Below the pieces are notes generated by a model, which saw only the letters and a program-made list of their open reading frames with translations, was not told the DNA's origin and did no database searches. A stretch of DNA of 64,000 nt from Littorina saxatilis (lineage: Eukaryota; Mollusca; Gastropoda; Littorinimorpha; Littorinidae). The translations under genes and the position numbers were made by a program. Each line of letters opens with the position of its first letter. Position 1 is the first letter of the stretch. Positions 24,580-36,520 of the stretch are shown one piece after another. The stretch is taken from assembly GCF_037325665.1 (NCBI RefSeq), contig NC_090261.1, forward strand, positions 22,268,566-22,332,565, in the 5' to 3' direction.

Positions 24580-24768
24580 ACAGAGAGCGAGAGCAGAGAC
24601 AGAAAACTCACTGTTTAAGTCTATGGCGGGCTTATTAGCAGTGTCACTGTGAACTGGAAACAAGGACTGAGATTTGACATCACTTTGCTGTCCAGTTACT
24701 AAAACAGGAAACAATGGCTTTGCACTTTCGTCCTGTGCAGACATTCTTTCGGTTTCTCCAGACGCCAT
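15603..24768 (-). CDS. NRDE2: NRDE2 homologue (nuclear RNAi defective-2), eleven coding exons
   Basis: Coding exons, 5' to 3': 24768-24612, 23714-23579, 23068-22971, 22085-21920, 21653-20662, 20264-20010, 19720-19392, 18621-17478, 17137-17004, 16466-16395 and 15776-15603. All phases agree and give 1218 codons; the human protein has 1164. In animals NRDE2 is a nuclear protein that binds the exosome helicase MTR4 and influences RNA export, splicing and, in nematodes, nuclear RNAi. Recognisable blocks: DLEWLENKSF; a Lys/His-rich basic stretch in exon 4 (about residues 150-175, a likely nuclear signal); WNYESVYKGHIARYFR in exon 5, matching the MTR4-interacting region; then helical HAT-type repeats with LWLEFVAFQDQVF, FESFWDSG and CPLLWRLYLHF; and the conserved C-terminal LMTEKELRVQIPLEEVELL. 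The start is MASGETERM, the first ATG in frame with that exon. The gene is convergent with GFM2. Confidence 0.95.
16251..16326. repeat. (GT)n microsatellite in NRDE2 intron 10
   Basis: About 76 bp. It reads as (CA)n in the sense of NRDE2 and begins about 68 bp downstream of the exon 10 donor. Confidence 0.95.
18747..19089 (-). mobile_element. tRNA-SINE, copy 5 lacking the core hairpin (NRDE2 intron 7)
   Basis: A sense-oriented copy relative to NRDE2, flanked by ACACAGTTCAGAT at 18734-18746 and 19090-19102. The CACTCGTG hairpin segment is deleted and the usual (GAA)n tail is replaced by a divergent T/G-rich end. The remainder is well conserved. Confidence 0.9.
20567..20650. repeat. CA-rich tract next to the NRDE2 exon 5 donor
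   Basis: An interrupted CA/CAGA repeat. In the NRDE2 sense it is a GU-rich tract starting about 10 nt after the exon 5 donor. Confidence 0.85.
22360..22735 (-). mobile_element. tRNA-SINE, full-length copy 6 (NRDE2 intron 3)
   Basis: Full-length with the flanking duplication GGAGAAGTCTTC (22348-22359 and 22736-22747). It carries a small insertion in the B-box region relative to the other copies. The orientation is sense to NRDE2. Confidence 0.95.
22750..22830 (+). mobile_element. Short dispersed repeat with GCGAGTAAAATACTCGCC words
   Basis: Similar sequence is found at 42213-42295: GATGAACATTT, ACTCGCCAGTTACA, GTAAAATACTC and CACTTT-AGGCCTG are shared. It begins three bases after the SINE target duplication. 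I cannot assign a family or ends. Confidence 0.5.
23760..23997. mobile_element. PIF/Harbinger-like MITE, copy 2 (NRDE2 intron 1)
   Basis: A 238 bp element flanked by TAA on both sides. Its inverted ends begin GGCCAAAAAAA and contain CTGTTTACGGTAAC; the interior is A/T-rich with repeated CGACCCTA words. There is no open frame. Confidence 0.85.
24497..24581. repeat. (AG)n microsatellite in NRDE2 intron 1
   Basis: About 82 bp of pure AG. It reads as (CT)n on the NRDE2 strand and starts about 30 nt after the exon 1 donor. Confidence 0.95.
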
Positions 24769-24912
24769 TTTGACGTTTGATGGATTACAGTAACCTCCCT
24801 TGTGGATATTGTGTCTTTTTACAACAATGCTTCCAAATAACCCCAAGAACAAGTTGTGAACATTTGCTTCCTTTCAATTCTGATAAGGTGATGGTACGTA
24901 ATCTGCCTGCAT

Positions 24913-24931
24913 GTGTGTGCATGTGTGTGTG

Positions 24932-24980
<49 letters not shown>

Positions 24981-25027
24981 TGTATGTGTGTGTGTGTGAG
25001 TTTCTGTGTGTGTGAGTGTGTGTGTGC
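24913..25027. repeat. (GT)n microsatellite upstream of NRDE2
   Basis: An interrupted GT repeat 145 bp upstream of the NRDE2 start codon, so it lies in or next to the promoter. Confidence 0.9.
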
Positions 25028-25029
25028 GC

Positions 25030-25930
25030 ACGCTTAGGTGTGCATGTGCTTACATGTGTTTAAATGTGCAGGTGTATGCATGTGTGTTTGATTAGAGAGA
25101 GAGAAAGAAAGAACAAAAGAGTTTTTTTGTACAAAGACACCAAAAACTTGTCACTCATCTTCAGAAATCTGGTTTATTTTATTTTGTAAGTTACAACTAC
25201 GCACACAAGCAGAACAAACAGTCAATTTTCTATTTTAAACTTTCGAATACAGAACAAGCAAATGCAAGATCCCAGGTCTGTGACCTTGAATTCTTATCAC
25301 AATAATCTACACCAAAACAAACTATGTCAATCTTGAAGAAAACTAAAAGATGAATATAGATTATGGTAAAGTAATACTTTTTGAATGAAAAATGGTGATA
25401 GCAATGAAAAGCAAAGGAACAATGGAAGAGAGAATGAGCACACAACAACAATGAAAACCATTGAGGATATCATTGAAAATGCTGTTTGCAGACAGAGCAC
25501 CATAGAAACAAGGTAGCTGGGACAGTATCATCAATGCCTTGAGAGAACAGGTAAGTTTTAGGAGGATAATCAATAAACACTTATAGCAATCACAAAAATG
25601 AGTTACAACAAGAAAAATAAAATTGCAAAGATAAATAAATCACAGTAGTAATACAGTGCTTGTCGTTAGGTACAGTAAATAAGTTTGTTTACATCCTGTC
25701 TGGAAAACAGAAAACAGAAAACCAAAAGTGTCAACAAGTCGTGAATGGTCAAGTTTGAAACATGATGAAAATCATCTAAAAACGGATCACTTTCTCAAAG
25801 ACGATTATACAAGAATGGGACAGGTAATATATCTATACATGTATCACTTTATTACCTGAATAACTGTCATTTGATTTTGAGCATTGTTGTGTCTTACTTA
25901 ACTTTTACACAAGTAAATATACATTATTAC
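25030..25930. other. Intergenic, nothing recognised
   Basis: AT-rich sequence upstream of NRDE2. There are no repeat ends, no conserved frames and no RNA gene that I can see. Confidence 0.4.
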
Positions 25931-25937
25931 AAAAATA

Positions 25938-26012
25938 GATCAATCAATCAATACGAGGCTTATATCGCGCGTATTCCGTGGGTACAGTTCTAAGCGCAGG
26001 GATTTAATTTTT
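25938..26012 (-). mobile_element. SINE 3' tail fragment
   Basis: On the minus strand it reads CCTGCGCTTAGAACTG, ACCCACGGAATACGCGCG, ATATAAGCCTCG and then a (TTGA)n tail. The CGCGATATAA-type motif is shared with the other SINE tails in this window. Confidence 0.6.
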
Positions 26013-26145
26013 TTTGTTTCTTGTGACAGTCTTGGTGGTATTTGTGGTGGCAACATTAATGATGGTGTGTGCTTCTGTGTGTGTAACTATTCAAACTATG
26101 CCTTGGAGAATGTGGAACATATGAGCTTTTGGAGATCATCCAATT

Positions 26146-26312
26146 TTGAGGATGAAAGTCATTTGTTCATTTCAATGCTTGTTATTCTCTCAGGTGCCGG
26201 ATTCTCTCAGGTGCCAGGAGACTGGTTCCGCACAACTCTCATTTACTCCATTACACATGTTGTATGCATTTAGAGGGCTTACTTCCCTTTGTTTATCAGA
26301 TCTATGTGCGTG
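26146..26312 (+). mobile_element. Dispersed repeat family R1, copy 1
   Basis: It shares blocks with 32985-33112 and 33325-33468 in the opposite orientation: TTCATTTCAATGCTTGTT, GGAGACTGGTTCCG, CTCTCATTTACTC and CTTTGTTTATCAGATC. No coding capacity, no clear ends, family unknown. Confidence 0.6.
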
Positions 26313-27957
26313 TGTACAATTTTTTTACTAATACTACAAACTAAAAAATTAAAAATATTGGCAACATCAATGGCAGCAACGTAAGTACTTGTGAATCATG
26401 GCAAACGTGTGACAGAGTGAACAAAAAAAGTAGCTACTTGTCTACTCCCCTACATATATAACAAAACATCACACAAACATTCTTTTCATTAACCCCATAA
26501 GCAAACACACGCCAACTTCAGAGCATTTGATGGGTTGCTTTAGTGTGTATACATGTCATACCACTGACTACACAACTAAAACATGGGGGTTGTGCCTTGA
26601 ATAACCAAGCGCATTGTAGTCCAAAAAAAACCAGACCGTGTCTGCTCTTGTATGCCGCTAAGTGCATGAGGTGGGGGAAATTCAAAATATACCACAATTT
26701 TGATATGCCGGTAGGAGGCAGGAGAGGCACAAATATGCATCATGGAAGTCTTTATGAATATTTTTATTTTATGTTTTTAAGATAACCATAAGTATTGTTA
26801 TGTTTAAAAACACGCACAGCAAAGCTGGTTTATATGAAACTCAATTTGAGATAGACACCAGTTTATGAAAGCAGTAAAAAGGATTAGAGGTAATTTGAAA
26901 TTTAGTGTATTATCACTTTCCATGTTAATTCCCGCTACCAATGGACTGGTTATATTGCTTGTATATGTTAGTTATAATTATAGTGTTTTCATTTTAATAT
27001 ACATGTCGTGAAAATCATCTACTTAATCTGATGACTTGGAGATCAATTACAGCAAATATATATGAGATTAAACACAAACATTTTAAACAAAAGCATTAAA
27101 AATTAAATGAAAATAAGAAGACACAAAAATAAAGAAAAGCAATGTTTAAATATAAACACACACAGGCAAAAGGATACTATTAATGACAGCTGGTTATTTG
27201 TATTAAAAAAACAGCAATTAAGAAGATGATCACAAAACTGATGAACACCTGTACCTTTGACAATTTTCAGAAAAAAAGCGTACAGTATTTTGATTAAATT
27301 CCCAAGGTCAGGAATAAGCAAAATTAATGTAAGTATGCCTTTTCATTTTAATTGCTCAAAGACTGTAAGTCTGTTTGAAAAAAAAGAAAGAAAAACAGCA
27401 AGTTAAGAAACAAGCTACATGTATAATGTGAACCTGTACATACCCCTTGAAAGTAAGCTGCCAAACCATATGGCATGGAAGCAATCACAGAAAATATACA
27501 AAATACCCGAAAAAGCAGGAATCATCATTCTATTGAGATGTAATACTTGTACCACATATATGAAATATCAGAAAATGAGCAACATGCACATATTTTTGCA
27601 TGGACCCTTTACGTTTTTTAGAGGGATGCAAAAATACAATGAACCTTAAAATAACACAAAAGATCACCAGTAACAGAGGTTCATTTGGTTTTCTTACCCT
27701 TTCCAAGATCAAAATTAATCATCGACAAAAAGTTTTAATATCGCTCCTGATTAAAAGCCCCACAATGATGTGCATGGCAAAAAAAAATAAAAAAAATACT
27801 ACTCCTGCTTAAAGATAAATATTCTAAATAAATTCATCTTGCTGTAATCCTCCTGACCTAGCAACAGTGATGGGGTACATGTTATACAATGTATAATGTA
27901 CCAGAACAGAGAACCCATACATATATAAAACAAATAGGAGTATACAACCTTCAATAC
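26313..27957. other. Intergenic AT-rich sequence, nothing recognised
   Basis: All frames are short and low-complexity. No gene or named repeat can be supported. Confidence 0.4.
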
Positions 27958-27981
27958 AGACAGACAGACAGACAGACAGAC

Positions 27982-28329
27982 GAGGGCCCCAAAGGGGGGG
28001 GTATCATCACGATCACGGGAAGGGAAATTTTAGCTTTCACGATCACAGTTACCTTGATTTTTGTTTTCACGATCACAAACACCTTGACGAATAGAAGATC
28101 ATAGAGTGATACAGCTGTGAAACATGTACGTTGAAAATAAAATGCTTTGCAATAATGCCCATCACGATCACGAAAACAAATGACGATCACGATCACGAGA
28201 CTTGATTTTTTTGTCATCACGGATCACGGGCAAAGTCCCATCACGATCACAGAAATTTTGGCAATCACGGTCACAGAAAGGTCAAAAAACGCCAATCACG
28301 ATCACGACTTTAAACCCTTTGGGGCCCTC
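27982..28329. mobile_element. GATCACG-rich TIR element inserted in (GACA)n
   Basis: A 348 bp element with inverted ends GAGGGCCCCAAAGGG and CCCTTTGGGGCCCTC. It lies in a CAGACAGA microsatellite that continues on both sides. The interior contains about a dozen TCACGATCAC-type words separated by AT-rich spacers. It cannot code. Superfamily unknown. Confidence 0.7.
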
Positions 28330-29180
28330 ACAGACAGACACGCACACACAATTACACAGATGAAGACACACACAAAAATAAAATTAGAATAAAAATTCAC
28401 AAAGGAAATAAAGTCTAACACACACAGTTTGAAAAACAGTTGTCTTCCTAAACAAGTTACTTGATTTATCTATTCATTCGTCACTTTGAAACACTAATCA
28501 TATGAAATATACCCATAATCATAAAACATCACTCCTGTTGCATAACATAGGAGGGTAACTTCACATCCCATTTTTTTTGGAAACCAATATGTTCTGAGAT
28601 ATGTGGTTATGAATTCAAGTGCTTTAACCATGGTGTATTTTCATCACAAAGGTAATATCCATCTCCTTCGCAAACTATTCTGTGTTTCTGATAAAGCTCT
28701 GAGCTATAACAACATATCCAGTGCTTTTATTAGATGTCTATCAAAAAGATAAGTGCTTTTAAGTAAATGGACACAGACTTCCATCTAAAAAAGACTGCCA
28801 GATCTACTTTGAAGGAACATGGAATGTTGCACTCAATAGACACACAGGGTTTCATCCAAGTATGGCAGCTTTGTCTTCTTCTTGCAGCTTGGCAGCTTTG
28901 TCACATACAAAAGAAAGGTATACAAAAATTACCAATGGATTTTACATATCTGATATTAGGTTGGGCCAGTTCGCAAAACTTGCAATGCCTGGGACTGGAA
29001 CATGACAAGAGCAACAAAATCCCACATGGTAAGACATTCCTCATTCATTTGGACTTGTAAAATTGCACAGGATACATAAATCACTCATAGTTATAGTGCT
29101 AGAGTGATCTAGGAGAAGAGCAATCACTACAACAAAAATGCCCGATACGGTGACATAGTATAGTGTATGGGGTGTCTGAG
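28330..29180. other. Intergenic, nothing recognised
   Basis: AT-rich. A 97-codon frame at 28767-29060 has no features that suggest a real protein. Confidence 0.35.
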
Positions 29181-29184
29181 GAGA

Positions 29185-29600
29185 GGTAGCACCTTTGTAA
29201 ACCTGGCAGCAGCTCCCCCTTTGGGGATGGACGGGAACACTGGTCCTCACTCAACACTCAACTCTCACTTCTGGCTCCAAGAAAGCTGTTAGGGATAACA
29301 GTGGCCACACCCCGGTATACCGCTTCTGCTGGCGGGCTAAACGAAGTGAGGGGCCGATGTGTTCTACTCATCGGTGGGCAGACCAAGCTCAACAGCCTTG
29401 GCAGGCAGTTGATCTAGGGGAGGGACCCCCGATAAACGTCCATGGCTAAAATCGGAGGTGTAGGACCCATGCGGTGCCTAACTGCTGCCCCACGTATTAA
29501 ACGCTTCATGACAGAAGAAGTTACATAGATAGGAGAGAAGTCCACCACTTTGGTTATACAAAAGTCTACCCCTTTATCAGAGATCTGAGTGCACATCCAA
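29185..29600. other. GC-richer unassigned block
   Basis: It stands out from its AT-rich surroundings and contains words such as CTGGCGGGCTAAACGAAG and GGGAGGGACCCCCGATAAAC. It may be a fragment of a retroelement or another repeat. No other copy is in the window, so the identity is open. Confidence 0.3.
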
Positions 29601-29618
29601 GGTGTGAATGCAAATTAA

Positions 29619-30360
29619 AGGCACAGTAAGCCTCCCGTAAACCATCACAGATACTGTCAGGCTTTTACACACAGTACAAACACCTTTCCATTTGAACGCT
29701 CACCAAACGGAAACATCCTAGGTGCCCTACGTAAATAGCGAGCAATTTTCAAAGATTTAATTTTGCGGATTGTCTCCTCACACAATCGGACCGTGGTGCA
29801 TTTTGGCGCTAGACCTAACTTTTAATATCTAAATAATAAATTGACAGCTTGTTACACAAACATTCTTAAATCATAAAAGAATTCTTTTTTCATCAAGACA
29901 AGATCAGTACAATTCGAAGTTTTGAAAGTTTGAAAAAAGAAAAGCCCGGAAGCAGGGTCACGCAAGGTCGTGGTTCTCGTAGCAGACGACGGTTTATACC
30001 TATCGCCAGTTCATGAACAGTCAAAAGCCATCGCTCGAGTTCTTGTGAACCACAGCCGTTTGTTTCGTGCATAGTCAGAGGTACATAATAACGTGCTATT
30101 GCAGATAAGCTCATATCGAGTCGCATTCAAATTACTAACTGACGACTACATTGTGAAAAAGGGAAACTGGATCACACGGGTTCACGATGGCTCAGGGGTA
30201 AGATAAACCACGCAAAAATAAATTCTTTGAAAATTGTTCGCTCTTTACTGAGGGCACCTAGGATGTTCTCAAGCGGTGAGTGTTTAAATGAAAGGGTGTT
30301 TGTACTGTGTGTAAAAGCCGGACAGTATCTGTGATGGTTTACGGGAGGCTTACTGTGCCT
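29619..30360. mobile_element. TTAA-target DNA element A with very long TIRs
   Basis: The 742 bp element is flanked by TTAA (29615-29618 and 30361-30364). The ends begin AGGCACAGTAAGCCTCCCGT, and the inverted repeats continue with CATCACAGATACTGTC and TTTTACACACAGTACAAACA for more than 100 bp before diverging. There is no transposase frame. TTAA targets occur in piggyBac and Kolobok; the AGG terminus does not decide between them. Confidence 0.8.
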
Positions 30361-30364
30361 TTAA

Positions 30365-31217
30365 AGGGTTACGCGGCATCTGAGTCTACCTTTGATTTTT
30401 TTTTTATTGACACATCTGATTACTAAAAGTTTTACAGTAGTAAAAGCATTCCCTGTACCACAATCAAAAAAGAAATACTCATTCCCTAAAGACTGCTGAA
30501 CACCATGCATTTTTCATGTAACCACCGTTTTGCCCAAAATTCGCACAAAATTGCTAAAATAAGGGCCTGAAAGCAACAAAAAAAATAAATAAAATGGTAA
30601 CCCTATTCTTTTTTACATTAAATGAATGTGAATAATGTCTATATCTTGCCCAGAAAATATTAGAGCACTCGCATATTCCTTATAATACCTATGATTTTTA
30701 TTCCAAAAAGTAGGGGGTAGGGGTATAAAAGATGCTGCCACTCGAAAAAAAGCACGTTGACCTACAGTTTTCTTGTGTTTATTTTGAAGGTAAGATATCA
30801 AATATCCTGCTGCAAGAAAATCAGAGTGCTGTCATATTTTCTTTTGTCATTATGGTTGTTTGAACAACAAGATTCGCTGATTTTTGTAATTATTTCAACA
30901 CAGGATGTCGTTATCGGTTTGAGTTTACTTTAATTTTTTGTGTCAATTGACATATTTTGTTACTAAAAAGCATATTCTACCTACCACAATACAAAAAAAG
31001 TACCCATTCACTGATGACTGCTGAACACCATGCATATCATATAACCACTGTTTTGGTCAAAATGTTCAGAAACTGACGAAAAGAGGGCCTCATAGCAAAA
31101 AAACTAAAACGTTGACCCTACTTTTTTTTTACACTAAATTAATGTGGATGGTGTCTATATCTTGCCCAGAAAATATTAGAGCACTGTCATATTTTTGGTC
31201 AAATGCCGCGTATCCCT
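30365..31217. mobile_element. TTAA-target DNA element B, abutting element A
   Basis: The 853 bp element is flanked by TTAA (30361-30364, shared with element A, and 31218-31221). Its short inverted ends are AGGG(T/A)TACGCGGCAT. Inside is an imperfect direct duplication of about 300 bp (30415-30680 and 30955-31195) with shared words GACTGCTGAACACCATGCAT and TCTATATCTTGCCCAG. There is no transposase. Confidence 0.8.
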
Positions 31218-31219
31218 TT

Positions 31220-31990
31220 AACTGGTCTGGCATTCCTTTCTAATCAGTCTTTAATGCATAAATCAGATACATTTGATCTTAATACTATATATGTACATTG
31301 AAAATCTGAGCAATATATAAAGTGAATAAAGTGTTGTTATGGTCCATGGATTAGCATCGCAAAACAAGGAAAAACAAAAGGATGGAGCAAATAAGAGGTT
31401 TTGAGCAGAAGTCACTTCTTCTTCTTCTCATTCGCTGGCCACTTAACTGACTGCCCTTTAAAGTCAGTAGAGTCATAAATTTAGGGATCTTTTTTGAAAT
31501 TAAAATTCTCACACTCTGGCCTAAAACAGCCATCAACAAATTGAGCAGGTGGGACACCTTTCTACAAATGAACATCTGGTTCTTCAAGCACCAAACTGCT
31601 TGCTGGACAAAGACAACAGCAACACTCCAGCTGTTACAGGTATGCTTCAAACAAAAGCACTGCCATGGGAGACACAGGGAATGGGAAGCCTGGCAGGAAA
31701 ATGCAGGAGGTGGAAATGCTGGCAGTAAAAACTGACATCAAAGGGAAGTCATTAAATTACATCTTCAATATTTACTTATCTTTACGTAAGTTTATTATAA
31801 AGATGAGTGATTCTTTCTATGGTAAACAATGTTTGATGTGACGTTGGTAAATCCTCACTTGAACCATGTGCATTTGTAACCTGAAATAAAATCTGCAAAG
31901 TATGCACACAGTGTAAGCGAGAGATATAAAATTAAGTAATAACTAAACAAAAGCTTTGAGTTAAAATTTTGGAAAGGTAAAACACCACAA
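31220..31990. other. ADPGK 3' flank
   Basis: AT-rich sequence following the ADPGK stop on the minus strand. A TTTATT at 31791-31796 (AATAAA on the minus strand), about 205 bp past the stop, is a plausible polyadenylation signal. Confidence 0.4.
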
Positions 31991-32000
31991 AACAAGCATT

Positions 32001-35000
32001 TCAAATTTGCAGCACAAGGCCTGCTGAGGAAATGTTATCCCCCCCTCCTGCTGTCTGATGAATGTGCGTACACACCAGGCCAGGCGCCACACAGATCTCA
32101 TAGTCATCTTCTTCCCAACACGTCACAGGCCGGTTGTCAACCAGGTGGATTTTTCTGCTGGTCTTGTCCTGGCTGGCTGAAAAAGAGTCGTCCAGAAGCA
32201 CTTTGGTTTTCATCAGGTCGATGTGATGAGAGCCACACACATGCCGATGGGCTGTCAACGCTGCTTTGGCCGAGGCAGACATGGTGTTTTTCCACGATGA
32301 AAGCTTCGTGGTTAAAATGGCCTGGAATGCCAAAGTGTGAACATGAAGGCGTGTTAACCTGCGCCGACCATTACTTAGAGTAACGTTTTTGAAGTAACTG
32401 TAAACCATGCGCATGTCGTCCAGAACAGTGGCCACACGCGGCTGACTGTCCGCCACGAGGGACACGTCTTTGTCTTTCAGGACAGTCACCAAGTTGGGTA
32501 GCTCCTGTTCATTCATCCCCACAGAATCAGAATATAGTAGAACGTTGTCCAGAATCTCTCGAAGAAGCTTGGTGTCGGCGAAGGAAGCCATCTCGAAGTG
32601 GACCTTGGAGCTGCTAGGTAAGTCTTTCAGGACGGACTGTAACTTCTGTAGTCTGCTCAGTCGCTCATCTGCAATGCAAGCACAGGTAATTAACCGAGCT
32701 TACATCTATAGTAGGATTCAAAGATCTTCTGTACCCAATCAATTAAACTTTCATCACAGAAACCTTTCCAAACAAAGTGTAACTAGCCTTGAGGGCCCTA
32801 AGAAGCACATTAAAAAGTAAACAATGCTCCTGTTTTTGTTGTTGTTGAGTTTGTTTGGTTCTTTTTTTACTTAATTTGCGACAGCATTCAGAAAAAGCTG
32901 GTGTAAGTCCCACAACACACTTTCCAGTTTTACGCTGCAAATTGCCAGCAGGTTAAAAATTTACTGATTTTTACATATAATCTGATAAACAAAGGGAAGT
33001 AAGCACTCTAAAATAGAGGAAGTGAGAGTTATACGGAACCAGTCTCCTGGCACATGAGAGAATAGCAAGCATTGAAATGAACAAGCAACTTTTATCCTCA
33101 AATAAAAGGATGATCACAGCAAGCTCATATGCGCATCATTCTCCAAGGCACTCTAACTAATGCTTACGTACACAGTCATACACTAGAACCTGCTTTTATT
33201 CCTGACCGGACATAGTCTTTAGATCAAGACTGATTTTTAGAGAACTAACACCCAATACACACATTGTAACGGGGTGGCCTCGAAAGTATCTGTGAGAATC
33301 TTTAACAAATGAGGTAGAGCACTAGAGATCTGATAAACAATGAGAAGTAATCGTTCTAAATGCATATGACATGTGTAATAGAGTAAGTGAGAGTTATTCG
33401 TAACCAGTCTCCGGGCACGAGAGAAAAACAAGCATTGAAATGAACAAGCCGCTTTCATCCTCATTTAATCTCATTTAATTTGTACATAATTTGAACTTTA
33501 TGGACAATACAGGGTGTAATCTATGTACTCCCCAAATGGTTTGAAAAAGAGAAAAAGAAGACCTACTGTCTTGATATGGAAAGTTGTCCATCATCTGCAG
33601 GCCTCCCAAGATGACCAAAGCTGGATTGAAGCGACGCAGCTCCTGCTCGAACTCCTCCAGTCCTGAGAGGTAAGGGTTGACCTCATCACTGTGAAGTATC
33701 AGTCTGTCAACAAAACAGGGCTCACATTAACATTAGCCTGTAACGTAACTCTCCTGAATCTGTCTTCTTTTCTTTTCTCACTCTTCAGTGTGTGTCCACA
33801 CATGTGTGTGTGTGAAACTGAAAGAGAGAAAGTACAATGATGACATTGTTACTGTCACATGAAACGTACATTTTCATATTGTGCCGTGCCATAGGCTGAT
33901 CTTCTAGTTTTCATACTGCACTTCACAAGACCAATCTTTGGTAAATTGTTTCTTTCCTTTACTTAGTTACCCATTCCATTCCTTTTAAAACTACAATTAG
34001 CTATATGAAAGTAAAACGAGAAAAAAAGGTTTACCTGTTTGCCCGTGGGGCCTGATACTGCCCCCATTCTTCACCCTTGTCATACTCCATGATCAGATGA
34101 ATGTCACTCTTCGTAACTGGCTTGCCGATAACTGAAAAAAATGGATAACAAATTTATGAGAACAAAATATCAAAACTTACTCGATAATCAGGAAAGCACA
34201 GCTTTCCAACAAAGCTTTAAAAAGCTGCTCAGCCACATTCTGCTCTAGTCAATGACAACTACTGGTATACACGTATGATCCATATCTTCAAGAAGCTGTT
34301 AATAAATGTCCTAACTCATAGACAGGTACATGTAAGTACTACCATTTTCAAGATAGACATACATATATATATATGTGCACATCTACAATACTGGATCACA
34401 ACCTGGGACATTGGGGTAAAAAAATAAACATTATAAAAACAAAGCCAAACCCACTTTTTGTTAAAGTTTAGACACTATTTTAATGCCTTAATGCAATTAA
34501 TAAACAAAGCACATGCCGGTTTCAGTAAAACATCACCAAGAGTTAACCAACGTGAGTGGTGTCTTGTATGTCACATGGTTTCCACCTGGTATAGTTATTC
34601 AAACAATGAACCAATATTCCTGCTGAAATTATTTTGCAATGTTGGCAGACATTCAAGGTCTTGTATCCTAAGTGAAACATGAGAAGAAAAACCTATTCAT
34701 TTTCCACGCAGTACCAATGACTATAGTGGAAACCGTGACATACGCAACAGAGGGGATAAACAATTTCACCTACACTATGATAACAGCATTGTATGCAGGT
34801 CTTTCATATATTGTTTTTGTCATACAAAGACAGTTGTTTTTATGTTGTTGCAGTTACTTACACATTATTCATTTTGTGTGAATAACCAAATGTTCTGTAT
34901 GTCACGTGGAACCCAAAAAAGGCCAAATGGAGGAAATCGCACATTTCTTTGTGTCTATTGTGATGTTTTCAGATGCGCAGAGGTGTCATGGCCTTCATGG

Positions 35001-36437
35001 TGAAAACATAAAGCACACTGAGTTAGGAGCATGAAAAGGACCATTTTTCTTATCATTTTCTAAAAATGTGTTGTGGATGATTTGAGTGTTAAAATTGAGA
35101 CTGACGCGTGTGCGTCATGTGACTGTAAAAATTGACATCATGCAATAAAACACACAAAAAAACTTTAAATTTCTGTCAATTATTGATAAATTTATCAAAT
35201 ACACCATATACCAACATAATCAATACCAGACAGTGATGAAAACTGTGAGATTAGGAGTAAAAGAAGGTCGTGGCTCCACAAGTTTTAGAACTGCTGAAAT
35301 GCAAACTTATGATGGGAAAGGGTGGGTAGTTACCGAAGAACAATTTAAGAAATGATGCAAGATGCTCCAGGAGTACAAAAATGTGTTGTAAAAGCATGAA
35401 AAAGAAACCAGCGTAAAAACTATGTTCATCCACGATAATCAAAAGATGAAGTGCATAAAATATCAGTCAAACATATGTTGTCCTCTACGGCCGACAGTTG
35501 GGACATTTAGCAGTCTAACGCTGCCAGCATCCACCCATGAAATGTCCTCCACGTCTGGGAAGATGTATGCATCTCCCTTCTTCCGAAGAAAGTTGACACG
35601 GGCCTCCCCTGGTCTGAGTCCCACCACCACCCCACTGTATACTTCGGTGTTGCCTCGTACAGTGGTGAAAGTGACCTCCACCCAGCTGCCATGCTGAATG
35701 CTGAAAGAGGACAGAACATACAGGGTTATGCAAAACCTCCACAAGCAAGTTCTGAGTACATCATCCCCTCACTCCACTCACAATACCAAGGACAACAAGA
35801 TAACTTTTTCTGCAATCAAAGAATAATTACAAGTGTACTTTATTGGATAGGAAGACTTTCCTCTAAAAATTAAAACACTGTCCGAGAGCTTAAATCTATT
35901 TTGTGGAGAAATCTATGCGAATAAGATCTGAACAGTGAAATCAGAAAGTAAAATCACACCTGGAATTATGTCCGGTGAGTTGTGCAACTTCAGTCTGTTG
36001 GTAAGCATCTGCAGAAAGCTGAGGGAACTTGTACTGAAAACAAAATGCAGAACATTATTGTACTAGAAGTCTGAAACTGAAAAATAAATGAATCCATAAT
36101 AATAAAAAGTATGCAGAGAAAAAATCAAAATGAAAACTGATCACCTTTGCTGCAAGTATTACAATATTACATATTACATGTTTGCCACCTTCCAAATCTT
36201 TTGCGGTTCTGGGCCATGTTGGACATGCAGGTGGGCAAACTCATCAAGGGGCTTCATTTTTAGCACATCAGTTGTTATTTTGGAAAGCTGATATTGAATT
36301 ATCAATTATGACATGTAGACTTAATCTCTATTCTCTGTTTTGAGTTAACAATGTGCCCAAAAAATGGAAGTGAGACACAATAAAATAGAACACAGACAGG
36401 CGTTTTTTGCCTTCAAAATCTGAATAATCGTAATAAT

Positions 36438-36520
<83 letters not shown>

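Noticed and set aside
27958-28329. CRISPR-like array of TCACGATCAC words
   Set aside because: The words are short, irregularly spaced and enclosed by inverted ends; the genome is animal. It is a transposable element interior.
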